A DNA stretch of 19,082 bases from Verrucomicrobiota bacterium (GTDB taxonomy: Bacteria > Verrucomicrobiota > Verrucomicrobiia > Opitutales > Opitutaceae), in contig JAEXPQ010000295.1 of assembly GCA_023446735.1 (NCBI GenBank), positions 1 through 19,082 of the forward strand, in the 5' to 3' direction. Made by a program: the position numbers and the translations under genes. The notes under the pieces were generated by a model. That model was not told where the DNA came from. It saw only the letters and a list, made by a program, of their open reading frames with translations, and searched no databases. Below are positions 6,420 to 14,421 of the stretch, piece after piece; within the stretch, counting starts at the first letter, position 1, and each line of letters starts with the position of its first letter.

Positions 6420-7280
6420 CTACACCGCCTCCGGCACGAGCCAGTCGAGCTGGTGGCGGGCCCCGGCGTCGAGAGCGAGCAGCCCGCTCAGGCACGCCAG
6501 CACCGGGCGCAGCGCGGCGTCGAATTGCCACGGCGGATTGAGGATCGCCAGACCGCAACCGACCATGCCCGTCTCCGCCTCGGACTGCACGCGCAGCTCC
6601 GCGACCAGCGTCGGCGCCGGCCGGCGTTCGCGCAGCCGCAGGAACAGCGGCGCGGTCGCGGCGCGGTCGGTGAGCGGATACCAGATCGCGAAGACCGCCG
6701 CCGGGCTGCGTCGCAACCCCTCCTCCACCGCGTCGGCCACCCGTTTCATCTCGTCGGCCGCCTCGAACGGCGGATCGATCAGCACCAGGGCCCGTTTCTC
6801 GAGCGGCGGCAGCATCGCGCGGGGCGCGCCGTAGCCGTCCATCCGATGCACCCGGCACTTGCGCACGCCCGCGCACTCCCGTTCGAGCGCCTCCGCCTCC
6901 TCGGGCTGCAGCTCGCAGAACGCGCAACGGTCCTCGGGCCGCAGCAGCTGCAGCGCGAGCACCGGCGACCCCGGATAGTAGCGCGGCGAGTCGGCCTCCG
7001 CGCCGGCGGCCCGGTTGTAGTCGCGCACCGCCGCCACGTAGTCGGCCACCGGCGCCGGCAGATCCCGCGCCGTCCACAACCGCCCGATACCCTCCGGCCA
7101 CTCGGGCGCACGGCCGGCCGTCTCGGCCCGCGCCAGGTCGTAGCGGCCGCGCCCGGCGTGCGTGTCGACGAAGAGGAACGGCTTCGGCTTGCGCTGCATC
7201 GCCCGCACGAGCTCCCGCAGCAACACGTGCTTCAGCACGTCCGCGAAGTTTCCGGCATGGAACCCGTGCCGGTAGTTCAT
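6420..7280 (-). CDS. rlmJ: 23S rRNA (adenine(2030)-N6)-methyltransferase RlmJ
   Basis: The 286-residue product matches RlmJ (formerly YhiR) in length and signature. It starts with MNYRHGFHAGNFADVLKHVLL, the hallmark N-terminus of the family. The SAM-binding strand FLFVDTHAGRGRYDL follows at 36-49, and the catalytic DPPFE tetrad region lies at 169-173 (a DPPY/F N6-adenine methyltransferase motif). In E. coli the enzyme methylates A2030 of 23S rRNA before subunit assembly. ATG 7280 is chosen because it begins the conserved N-terminus; the open frame upstream is a shadow. The start overlaps the stop of the upstream yhcH-type gene by 4 bp (ATGA), so the two are probably translationally coupled. 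Confidence is high. Confidence 0.95.
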   Translation of the reverse strand: MNYRHGFHAGNFADVLKHVLLRELVRAMQRKPKPFLFVDTHAGRGRYDLARAETAGRAPEWPEGIGRLWTARDLPAPVADYVAAVRDYNRAAGAEADSPRYYPGSPVLALQLLRPEDRCAFCELQPEEAEALERECAGVRKCRVHRMDGYGAPRAMLPPLEKRALVLIDPPFEAADEMKRVADAVEEGLRRSPAAVFAIWYPLTDRAATAPLFLRLRERRPAPTLVAELRVQSEAETGMVGCGLAILNPPWQFDAALRPVLACLSGLLALDAGARHQLDWLVPEAV

Positions 7281-7795
7281 CGCAGCGTGAAACCCGGCGG
7301 CACCGGCACCTTCACCACGGTCTTGCGCACCAGGACCGGCTGCGCCTCCGCCAGGCGCAGGCACGGCATGTGGCCGTCCGGCGGAAACAGAATCACCAGC
7401 TCGCCCGGCACGAGCCGCAGGCGCGACGCGAAATCCGAGTCCGCGTACTTCACCAGGTCCTTGTCGGCCGCGTAGTCGACCGCCACGCGCAACCGCTCGA
7501 TCCCGAGCACCTCGATCGCCTCCTCGCCCTCGACCAGCGCCTGCACGTCGATGTAGCGCCGGTGCGATTCGAAGAAACAGTCGCCGCGGCCACGGGTCCG
7601 GTAGACGGACTCCATCGCGTAGACGCCATTGCGCAGCTCCTGCCGCCGCGTCTCGCCCTCAGCCATGCCCAGCAACCCGGCGTGCTCGGCCGTGCCCTTG
7701 GTGAAGCAATGCCGCAGGTACTCGAACGCTTCGGCGAAAAGCGGAAGCTCGCGAAAGAGTTCGGAAAGGTCGCCGTAGGAACCAAAGACCGCCAT
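7277..7795 (-). CDS. YhcH/YjgK/YiaL family (DUF386) beta-sandwich protein
   Basis: The 172-residue product carries the conserved blocks of the YhcH/YjgK/YiaL family: FFESHRRYIDVQALVEGEE (75-91, with E76, H78 and D83), FPPDGHMPCL (137-146, H142) and the C-terminal VRKTVVKVPV (Lys158, Lys162). The His, Asp and Glu set is the presumed metal site of this cupin-like fold. E. coli relatives sit in sialic-acid and pentose gene clusters and are linked to sugar epimerisation or biofilm effects. Here the neighbours are rlmJ and an exported hypothetical, so no sugar pathway is implied. I chose ATG 7795 because MAVFGSYGDLSELF starts the domain; the extra 27 upstream residues are Arg/Ala-rich. It heads the three-gene operon. 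Confidence 0.9.
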   Translation of the reverse strand: MAVFGSYGDLSELFRELPLFAEAFEYLRHCFTKGTAEHAGLLGMAEGETRRQELRNGVYAMESVYRTRGRGDCFFESHRRYIDVQALVEGEEAIEVLGIERLRVAVDYAADKDLVKYADSDFASRLRLVPGELVILFPPDGHMPCLRLAEAQPVLVRKTVVKVPVPPGFTLR

Positions 7796-7960
7796 GGTGG
7801 CCGGACACGTTCCGGCCCGCGCGGCGCGGCTCAAGCTAATTTCACCGCAACCCGCCGTCCGACGAGCGGGCGCCACCGGACGGGCGTGGCCTGGTCGCGA
7901 CCGGCCCCGCCAGACAGCGGCGTTCGCCCACGTCAGCGCGGGGTTTCCCGGGCAAGCCGT

Positions 7961-9229
7961 TCAGGGCCGGTCGCCAAGCGAGCGATCAAGCGCCTCGAGC
8001 CGGGCGAGAAGCTCCCGGTTGAGCGTGGCTTGGCTGCGCACCTGCTCCTGCAACTGCGCGAGCTCCGCGTCCTTCGCGTCGAGCCGTCTCTTCAGTTCCT
8101 GGATCGCCGCCAGCGCGACGCCGTCGGCATCGACCGTGGCGATGCCCCGGTCAGTCCCGCCCAGCTGGAAGGCCGCGAAGAAATCCTGGGCCATGGGGCC
8201 GAGGTGCGTGACCTCCTCCCCCTGGTACTTCCAGGTGTAGAGCGGCAGCTCGCCGACGAGCTCGAGGATCGACCGCGTGTCCGTCGGCTTGATATCCGTC
8301 TTGCGGTCGCGGTCCGATCCCTGGGTGAGCGTGCCCCGGAGCAAGGCATTGCCGTTCTTGAAAACCACGAAGGCATCGGAACGCGCGCTCGCGGATTGTC
8401 CGTTGCCGACGACGAACAGCCGGTCGCCCGTGTTCCAGGAATCCGCGGAAAGTGGCGGCGCATCCAGGTTGAACATTCCGGCGGCGGTTTCGCAAAACGA
8501 GCGGGCAACCGTGCCGTTGCCCAACGCCGTCGAGAAGCGACCCGACGCGGTCGTCTGGCCGCCCATCGCTGTCGACGCGATGCCCGAAGCCGTCGTCTTG
8601 TTGCCGAGCGCGGTGGCGGCGAGGCCGCTCGCGGTCGTCCGGATGCCCAGCGCGATGGACTGGTTGCCGCTCGCGGTGGTGTAGCTGCCCAGCGCAAGCG
8701 AGGAGGCGCCGCTCGCCGCCGCGTAGCTGCCGAGTGCAAGACCGCCGGATCCGCTGGCCACCGCCGAGTGGCCCATCGCGATGGAGAGGTCCCCGCCGGC
8801 TTTCACCGCATACCCCATGGCGATCGCCATGACGCCGGCCGCCTCCGCCTCCATCCCGCTCGCGAAGGAAAGCGGGCCGCTGGCGACCGTGTTGTAGCCG
8901 AACGCGGTCGAAAAGACGCCGAGCTTGGCCTGGTCCCACTGCTGGCCATCCACCGAACCGGCGCGAAAGGCGGAATAGCCCGGGATGAACTGCATCCGGG
9001 TGCCCGGACCGACCCCCAGCGCCACGGTGGTCGTGCCCGGGAACGGCTGCCCGGTCTCCGGGTCCGGGCCGGTGCCCCGCACGATGATCCCATCGTTGCT
9101 GGTGAAGGTATTGTGGTGGTCGAGGACTGCGTACCGGGGCGAAGTCGTCCCGGTAGTCTGGGCGTGGAGGCCGGAGACGGCCGCGGTGGCCGTCACGACG
9201 GCCAGCATCGTTTTGCTTAGTTTCTTCAT
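7961..9229 (-). CDS. Exported YadA-head-repeat protein with C-terminal S74 (tail-fibre chaperone) domain
   Basis: The 422-residue product begins with a signal peptide (MKKLSKTMLAVVTATAAVSG, likely cut after HAQ near 24). Residues 105-244 are ten in-phase 14-residue repeats of the type xxSxALGxxTTASG, the YadA/trimeric-autotransporter head repeat that forms a left-handed beta roll. Residues 268-300 form a short strand-rich linker. Residues 303-380 match the intramolecular chaperone/peptidase S74 domain of phage tail fibres: GSDRDRKTDIKP (Ser305, candidate self-cleavage serine), YTWKY, THLGPMAQDFFAAF and GVALAAIQELKRR. The tail (381-418) is a coiled coil that would trimerise. There is no YadA beta-barrel anchor and no LPXTG or PEP-CTERM signal. 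ATG 9229 is chosen for the signal peptide; the upstream open frame is non-coding. Likely a secreted trimeric fibre; the target is unknown. Confidence 0.88.
   Translation of the reverse strand: MKKLSKTMLAVVTATAAVSGLHAQTTGTTSPRYAVLDHHNTFTSNDGIIVRGTGPDPETGQPFPGTTTVALGVGPGTRMQFIPGYSAFRAGSVDGQQWDQAKLGVFSTAFGYNTVASGPLSFASGMEAEAAGVMAIAMGYAVKAGGDLSIAMGHSAVASGSGGLALGSYAAASGASSLALGSYTTASGNQSIALGIRTTASGLAATALGNKTTASGIASTAMGGQTTASGRFSTALGNGTVARSFCETAAGMFNLDAPPLSADSWNTGDRLFVVGNGQSASARSDAFVVFKNGNALLRGTLTQGSDRDRKTDIKPTDTRSILELVGELPLYTWKYQGEEVTHLGPMAQDFFAAFQLGGTDRGIATVDADGVALAAIQELKRRLDAKDAELAQLQEQVRSQATLNRELLARLEALDRSLGDRP
8498..8917 (-). repeat. Ten 42-bp tandem coding repeats (YadA head)
   Basis: These are 420 bp encoding ten 14-residue units, all in phase. 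The central units (about 8550-8780) are most alike, ending in TTASG or AAASG. The outer units are more diverged: the second from the N-terminus reads PLSFASGMEAEAAG and the last ends TVARS. The DNA copies vary at third positions, so this is an old protein-level repeat rather than a recent slippage array. Confidence 0.9.
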
Positions 9230-9616
9230 TTTTTCGGTTGTTGTCCTGCCGCGCCGGCCCGCCTCCCGATCCCTTTGTATCCTCAGGCTCGTGCCGCCGT
9301 CATCGACGGTCGAAGACCAGGAGGTTCCAAGCCCGCGCGAGTTCCCGACACGCACTGGCGGGCAACCCAGCCGGTTGCACCTGAATCTGGACCAGTGGCG
9401 ACCCCGGCCCGCCAACGGGCCGCGGGCCCCGGCGAACAGCCCCACCGGGCCGCAGGGCCGTCGGCCTGAGAGCGGGACAGGGACTCCAGGCCGCAGACAA
9501 GGCTTTCAGCGCGCCGTTCGGCGGCGTTCCCAGCCAGGCTGGTTGGCCCGCACCTCCACCGCCGCGAAAACTTTCGCTCGCCCGCGCCGGGCGGCTTCGC
9601 CGAAAGTACCGGCCAC
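9230..9616. other. 387-bp intergenic region between divergent genes
   Basis: This is the only gene-free stretch over 300 bp. It must hold the promoters of the YadA/S74 gene (leftward) and the small gene at 9617 (rightward). Small open frames exist on both strands but are Arg/Pro-rich and not credible. I see one 14-bp palindrome (9564-9577) and several GC-rich self-complementary runs around 9415-9475, but no convincing -35/-10 pair, tRNA or terminator with a T-run. Confidence 0.6.
9564..9577. promoter_or_regulatory. 14-bp palindrome, possible operator
   Basis: The sequence GCGAAA-AC-TTTCGC is a perfect inverted repeat with 6-bp arms, located 40 bp before the ATG at 9617. Its length and AT-containing centre in a GC-rich background fit a transcription-factor site, but nothing ties it to a regulator. 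Confidence 0.25.
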
Positions 9617-9880
9617 ATGAACGTCGAGATCGGTTTCTGGAAACGCACGGAAGACGGCCGCAAACTGCAGGTGCGGCTGCGTGTGTTCGGCGGCAACATC
9701 ATCTGGGAGTGCCAGCCCGCCCGTTTCCAGGCGTGGGAGCCCTACCTCACGCCCGACGACGAGGACTGGGGCAAGGTCATCGCCGAGGCCAACAAGCGCG
9801 AGCCGCGCCGCGTGATCCACGACAAGATCCTCGCCCTCATCCGCCGCCGCGGCCGCGCCGCCGGCGCCGCGGAGGACTGA
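9617..9880 (+). CDS. Small hypothetical protein
   Basis: The 87-residue soluble product has a mixed, protein-like composition: strand-rich N-terminus MNVEIGFWKRTEDGRKLQVR and LRVFGGNIIWECQPARFQAW, then PDDEDWGKVIAEANKR and a basic helix RRVIHDKILALIRRRGR. The aromatic and hydrophobic spacing makes a small beta-alpha domain likely, and the frame differs clearly from its Arg/Pro-rich shadows. I do not recognise a family. The basic C-terminal helix could touch nucleic acid or membrane, but this is a guess. There is no Shine-Dalgarno. It converges on the Nudix gene two bases downstream of its stop. Confidence 0.72.
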   Translation: MNVEIGFWKRTEDGRKLQVRLRVFGGNIIWECQPARFQAWEPYLTPDDEDWGKVIAEANKREPRRVIHDKILALIRRRGRAAGAAED

Positions 9881-9882
9881 CC

Positions 9883-10392
9883 TCACCCGAGCCGTTCGCG
9901 ACAGCGCGACCAGACCAGCAGAAACGACGGCGCGAAATCGCCGGGCCGCTCCGCCACCCAGCGGTCGATCTCCGCCAGGGAGCGCCACGCGACCTCGCTG
10001 ATCTCCTCGGCGCTGGCCTCGATCGGCCCGTCGTGCCGGACACGATAGACCCACACGAACTCGCGGCCGGTCTCCTCGCAGGCGTCGATCCGGCAAAGGC
10101 GCTCCGGCACCGCCGCCACCCGCACTCCGATCTCCTCGCCGAGCTCGCGCACCACCGCGGTGTCGTAATCCTCGCCGCGATCCACATGCCCCGAGGCGGA
10201 GGCCGCCCATTGGTTCGGATACATGTCCTTCGACGCGGATCGCTTCTGCAATAGCACCCGGCCGGCTCCGTCCGAGACCAGCACGTGCACGGCCCGGTGC
10301 AGGAGCCCGCGGGCGTGCACCTCCTGCCGAGGCGCCGCACCCACGACCCGATCCTGTTCGTCGACGACATCGAACCACTCTTCGTTGGCCAT
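9883..10392 (-). CDS. Nudix hydrolase, IDI/YfcD-like
   Basis: The 169-residue product has a complete Nudix box at 68-90, GHVDRGEDYDTAVVRELGEE followed by IGV, with E74, R82, E83, E86 and E87 all in place. The N-terminal VVDEQDRVVGAAPRQEVHAR and LLHRAVHVLV blocks, and SKDMYPNQWAASASGHV, resemble isopentenyl-diphosphate isomerase and its YfcD-type relatives. In E. coli-type YfcD the substrate is not settled. True IDI would also need its conserved active-site Cys, which I do not see at the expected SCC-type position. I therefore call it Nudix hydrolase, not IDI. It starts 139 bp from the divergent sensor-kinase gene. Confidence in the fold is high, in the substrate low. Confidence 0.9.
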   Translation of the reverse strand: MANEEWFDVVDEQDRVVGAAPRQEVHARGLLHRAVHVLVSDGAGRVLLQKRSASKDMYPNQWAASASGHVDRGEDYDTAVVRELGEEIGVRVAAVPERLCRIDACEETGREFVWVYRVRHDGPIEASAEEISEVAWRSLAEIDRWVAERPGDFAPSFLLVWSRCRERLG

Positions 10393-10481
10393 ATCCGGTT
10401 ATGGCGCGCTTCCCGCGCCCGGGGCAACCCTGCGCTCCACCTCGGCCCGCCGGCCGGCCCACACCATTGCGATTGCCGCCC

Positions 10482-10498
10482 CGATCTCGTTCAGATCG
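10482..10498. promoter_or_regulatory. Inverted repeat upstream of the sensor kinase
   Basis: CGATCT-CGTTC-AGATCG is a 17-bp inverted repeat with 6-bp arms, 33 bp before the kinase ATG and within the 139-bp divergent gap. It could be an operator or a 5' leader hairpin. The match is short, so chance is possible. Confidence 0.25.
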
Positions 10499-10531
10499 CC
10501 CCGAAATGGCCGAGAGTAGAGAGGCCGAATC

Positions 10532-13500
10532 ATGTCCACCTCCCTCGATCCGGGTCGCTGCGCGGTCCTCCCTGCCCACACCCGCGGACTCCGCCGGGCC
10601 CTCGGGGTGTTAGGTGCGGTCGTGCTCGCCCTCAGCGCCCGGGCCCAATCCACCCCGATCGGCGCCGCCGCACCCGGCCTGAGCGAGACCGGGGTGCCGG
10701 AGTTCATGGTTCTCGCTCCGGCCGCCCTGGGCTTGAGCTCTCCGCCGACCGATCTTCAGGCGCTGCCCGACGGCCGCCTCGTCGCGCTGGCCGGGCGCGA
10801 GTTGGCCTTGGGCGACGGAACCCGTTGGGAAGTTTTCCGGCTGTCGCCACAGGATGTGGCGCCCGGATCGAACTCGGTCGCGATCGACGCCGAGGGGAAG
10901 ATGTACGCGGGTAGCGCCGGCACGTTCGCCCGGATCGAGTTCGGAGCGGACAACCGCTGGAACCGCGTGCAACAGGCCGACACCCCGCAAGAAGGCATCG
11001 TGCCGGTCTCCGTTCACATGGTCGGTCGGGACTGGTATTGGCACGGGGGCAGCGGCGCCGTGGTCAGCTGGCGGCCGGGGCGAACAGCCCGGATCGTCGG
11101 CCACATCACCGACCTCGAGCGCGCCATCGCGGTCGGCGACGACCACTTCTTGAGCGACCGCGCCGACGGCTCCTTCTGGCGCGTCGGACCCGGCGGCCTC
11201 CAGTCGGTCATCCGCGCCGGCGATACGAACGTGAGCCGCAGTATCACGTGCGCGTTGACGCTGCCGGACGGCCGGGTGGCGGTGGGCACCAACGGAAACG
11301 GCCTGCAATCGCTCGTCGACGGACGGCTCGTGCCGTTCCTGTCCGGCGGGCCGCTGGCCGGCCGCAGCCGGATCAACGACCTCTGCCCCACCGTGCCCGA
11401 CCACTATGCGGCGGCCGTCGACAACCTCGGCATCGTCTTCTTCGACCGCACCGGCCGCACCGTGCAGGTGCTCGACCGTGCGCTGGACCACCGGCTCGCC
11501 CGGGTGCGCCGCCTGTTCTACGCCGAACCGGGCATCGTCTGGGCCTTGCTCAACGACGGCATCGCGCGCGTCGACTTCCCGTCTCGCATCTCCCATTACG
11601 AATCGATGGTTTCCACCGGGCTGGTCTTCGCCCAGCCCTACCGCTTCGAGGGGCGCCTCTGGCTTCTGGGCGACGGCCAGGCCCAGCGCGGCATCTACGA
11701 CGCGGACGGACGGCTGCTGCGCTTCGAGGTCGATTCGCCGCCGGAACAATTTCTCTGCTCGCTGTCGACGGCGACCGGCTCGCTGCTGGCCTGCGGGCGG
11801 GTGGGCGTCTTCCGACGCGAAAACGACAGCTGGCGTCTGGTGGTTCCCGGAATCGTCAACGCCCACCTAAGCTCCACACCCGACCGGGAGGGCCGGTGGC
11901 TGTTCGTCGCGCAGGACAAGGTCGGCTGGCTGCGCCCGCGCGGCACCGCCTACGAGGTGGAGACCCGACCGGTGCGCGATCTCGGCGGAGTGTACGGCGG
12001 CATCACCGACGCCCAGGGTGCGCTCTGGGCCGAGCTCGGCACCGCCCGCGTCGCACGTGCCGAGCTGCTCGGCGACACTCCCCGCATCGAGATCTTCGGC
12101 GCCGAGCACGGCCTGGCCGGAGGCTGGGCGCAACTGTCGATGATCGCCGGAGAGGTCCACGCCAACACCGTCGCCCGGCTGCTGCGCTTCGACCGCGAGG
12201 CGCGGCGCTTCGAGCCCGACCCGAACTTCGCCCATCTCCTGCCGCGCAACGAAGTGGACGTGCTCGGCCGGCCCGCCGTCGATGCCTCCGGCCGGCTCTG
12301 GGTCAGCACCGACGAGGGCCCGCAGCTCTTCGAACGCCACGAGCGGCGTCTCCAACGCGTCCACGAGAGCTTTCCGGCCGGCCTCCAACCGCTGTTCTAC
12401 ACCCCGGACGCCGGCGGCCCCGTCTGGTTCCACCAACGCCTCCAATTGGCGCGGTACGATCCGTCGATGCCGCTGCCCGCGCCCACCACCCCGCGGATCG
12501 TCATCACCCGGATCCACCTCACCAACACCAATCGCACCCTGCATCTCCCCGCCGCCCCGCTGGCGCCGTGGCCCGCCCACGACAACTCGCTGACGGTGCA
12601 TTTCCTCGCCGTGCACACCCCGGCCGCCCGGACCGTGACCTTCGAGGTGCAGCTCGGGGGCGCCAGCAGCGACTGGATCTCCACCGGAGTGATCGGCACC
12701 GCCACCTTCGACCGGCTGAAAGAAGGCCGCTACCGCCTCGGCGTGCGGCCGGTCGTCGGCGGGGAGCCCGGCGAGGCGACCTACCTGCCCTTCGTCATCG
12801 AGCCGCCGTGGTTCCGCACCCACGCCGCCTATGCGTGTTTCGCGCTGGCGGCGCTGGGCTTCATCGCGCTTGTCGCCTGGTACGCCGGCTGGCGCGAACG
12901 CCGCGACAAGGCCAAGCTCGCCCACCTGGTCGCGCAACGCACCCGGGAGCTCAACGACGCCAACCGTCTGCTCGAGACGAACATGGACTCGACCCTGCGG
13001 CAGGCCGAGCGGCTGCGCACCAGCGAGGAACGCTACCGGCAGCTCAGCGCCGAGCTCGAGCGACGTGTGGCCGAGCGCACGGAGGCGCTGCTCCGCGCCA
13101 ACGAGCAGCTGGTCGCGACCAATCACGAGCTCGAGGCCTTCTCGTACTCGATCTCCCACGACCTCCGCGCCCCGCTGCGCAACATCAACGGTTTCGTCGA
13201 CCTGCTCCGGCGGCGCAACCGCACCGTGCTCGACCCGGAGAGCCTCCGCTTCTTCCAGATCATCGCCACCGAGACGATCCGCCTGAGCCAGCTCATCGAC
13301 AGCCTTCTGGCGTTCGCCCGCCTGAGCCGGGCCGACTTCAAGTTCGAGCGCGTCGCCCTCTCTTCGCTCGTCGCCCGGGTCGTCGCCGAGCTGCGGCCGG
13401 AGTTCGAGAACCGGATCGTCGACTGGCGGATCGCCCCACTGCCGACCGTCTACGCCGACACCGCGTTGCTGCGCCAGGTGGTCACCAACCTCTGCCAGAA

Positions 13501-13822
13501 CGCGATCAAGTTCACCCGCAACCGGCCGCAGGCGATCATCGAGATCGGCACGGTACCGCCTGCCACGGGCACGACCGCCACCGAGCAGGTCGTGTACGTG
13601 CGCGACAACGGCGCCGGCTTCGACCCGAAGTACGCGGGGAAACTCTTCGGCGTGTTCCAACGCCTGCACCACACCCGCGATTTCGAGGGCACCGGCATCG
13701 GGCTGGCCAACGCCAAGCGGATCATCGTCCGCCACGGCGGCCGCATCTGGGCCGAGGGCAAGCCGGGAGAAGGGGCCACCTTCTATTTCGCCCTGCCCAT
13801 CCGCCACGACCACCCGAACTGA
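10532..13822 (+). CDS. Membrane sensor histidine kinase with periplasmic beta-propeller
   Basis: The 1096-residue product has a long N-region and hydrophobic signal (cleavage after ARA, about residue 38). The large periplasmic part (about 40-680) is built of repeated blades with phrases like LQALPDGRLVALAGRELALG and VAIDAEGKMYAGSAG, the regulator-propeller type. A Y_Y_Y-like beta-sandwich follows (684-760), ending PPWFRTHAAY. One membrane helix spans 765-790, then a coiled coil to about 870. The HisKA domain has SYSISHDLRAPLRNINGF with phospho-acceptor H876. The HATPase has the N box around 980 (LRQVVTNLCQNAIKF), DNGAGF at D1025 and GTGIGLA from G1053. There is no PAS, receiver or HTH domain, so it is a plain kinase that needs a partner. 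No response regulator is adjacent. An AGAGAGG about 8 bases before ATG 10532 supports this start. Confidence 0.93.
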   Translation: MSTSLDPGRCAVLPAHTRGLRRALGVLGAVVLALSARAQSTPIGAAAPGLSETGVPEFMVLAPAALGLSSPPTDLQALPDGRLVALAGRELALGDGTRWEVFRLSPQDVAPGSNSVAIDAEGKMYAGSAGTFARIEFGADNRWNRVQQADTPQEGIVPVSVHMVGRDWYWHGGSGAVVSWRPGRTARIVGHITDLERAIAVGDDHFLSDRADGSFWRVGPGGLQSVIRAGDTNVSRSITCALTLPDGRVAVGTNGNGLQSLVDGRLVPFLSGGPLAGRSRINDLCPTVPDHYAAAVDNLGIVFFDRTGRTVQVLDRALDHRLARVRRLFYAEPGIVWALLNDGIARVDFPSRISHYESMVSTGLVFAQPYRFEGRLWLLGDGQAQRGIYDADGRLLRFEVDSPPEQFLCSLSTATGSLLACGRVGVFRRENDSWRLVVPGIVNAHLSSTPDREGRWLFVAQDKVGWLRPRGTAYEVETRPVRDLGGVYGGITDAQGALWAELGTARVARAELLGDTPRIEIFGAEHGLAGGWAQLSMIAGEVHANTVARLLRFDREARRFEPDPNFAHLLPRNEVDVLGRPAVDASGRLWVSTDEGPQLFERHERRLQRVHESFPAGLQPLFYTPDAGGPVWFHQRLQLARYDPSMPLPAPTTPRIVITRIHLTNTNRTLHLPAAPLAPWPAHDNSLTVHFLAVHTPAARTVTFEVQLGGASSDWISTGVIGTATFDRLKEGRYRLGVRPVVGGEPGEATYLPFVIEPPWFRTHAAYACFALAALGFIALVAWYAGWRERRDKAKLAHLVAQRTRELNDANRLLETNMDSTLRQAERLRTSEERYRQLSAELERRVAERTEALLRANEQLVATNHELEAFSYSISHDLRAPLRNINGFVDLLRRRNRTVLDPESLRFFQIIATETIRLSQLIDSLLAFARLSRADFKFERVALSSLVARVVAELRPEFENRIVDWRIAPLPTVYADTALLRQVVTNLCQNAIKFTRNRPQAIIEIGTVPPATGTTATEQVVYVRDNGAGFDPKYAGKLFGVFQRLHHTRDFEGTGIGLANAKRIIVRHGGRIWAEGKPGEGATFYFALPIRHDHPN

Positions 13823-13900
13823 TTCGGGCCGGTGCCAATTTCCAGCTGGCCGCGGACGACGCGGAACGTTGAAACATGCGCCTTCGTCCACCACCGCACC

Positions 13901-14368
13901 ATGGCCAAAATCGAAGTCGCCAAGATCGCCGACATCCTCCGGCAAAACGAGCTCGAGCCCGCCGTCATGCGGCGCATCCTCGAGCAGATCAACAAGGTCA
14001 CCGAGGAGGCGGCCGTCGCCGAGGACGAGAAGCCGCCCGCGCAGAAAAAGCAGTTCGTCATCCTCGTGTCCGATCCCGACGGCCAGATGCCCGAGCACGA
14101 GCTCGCCGGCTGGGTGCTCCAGATCCCCGAGGACGCCAGCCCGCTCTCGTTGCAGGAGCGCGTGCACAAGGCCGCCTACGATTTCAACGCCACCCGCCGC
14201 GGCCGGAAACTTCCGGTCGAAACCATGGGCGAGGCCTTCGAGTCCGTCCCGGCCAAGAATTTCAAGGAAGTCGAAGTCGCCGTGAAGACCAAGACCCCCG
14301 TCCTGGTCCTCACCACCGACAACAAGCTTCCGAAGGACGCCCCGGCCGGCGCCAAGGCGCGCGATTAG
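13901..14368 (+). CDS. Hypothetical soluble protein
   Basis: The 155-residue product starts MAKIEVAKIADILRQNE, a helical N-terminus (residues 1-38). An acidic/Pro linker (EEAAVAEDEKPPAQKK) follows, then a beta-rich core, KQFVILVSDPDGQMPEHELA and GWVLQIPEDASPLSLQERVH. The composition is clearly protein-like, with ordered strands and helices. No family is recognised. ATG 13901 begins the helical domain; the frame extends back to a GTG at 13832 but overlaps nothing meaningful. It follows the sensor kinase by 78 bp without a response-regulator signature, so a signalling link is only positional. Confidence 0.78.
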   Translation: MAKIEVAKIADILRQNELEPAVMRRILEQINKVTEEAAVAEDEKPPAQKKQFVILVSDPDGQMPEHELAGWVLQIPEDASPLSLQERVHKAAYDFNATRRGRKLPVETMGEAFESVPAKNFKEVEVAVKTKTPVLVLTTDNKLPKDAPAGAKARD

Positions 14369-14421
14369 CCCCGGCGCAGGCTGGCAAAATCCCGGCTCGT
14401 CCCTAGCCTGACCCTCGCCGC

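Noticed and set aside
8498..8917. Tandem 42-bp repeats considered as a CRISPR array or satellite
   Set aside because: Repeats are contiguous, in frame and encode a known beta-roll repeat; no unique spacers.
9283..9702. 139-residue minus-strand frame in the 9230-9616 gap
   Set aside because: Arg/Ser/Pro/Ala-rich composition, overlaps the better small gene at 9617, no motif.
9883..10392. Isopentenyl-diphosphate isomerase (idi) assignment for the second Nudix gene
   Set aside because: Similarity is in the shared N-terminus and Nudix box; the active-site Cys context of IDI is not visible, so the broader name is safer.
11867..14167. 766-residue open frame antisense to the sensor kinase
   Set aside because: Low-complexity Glu/Val/Asp/Gly composition mirrors the codons of the kinase; no motif.
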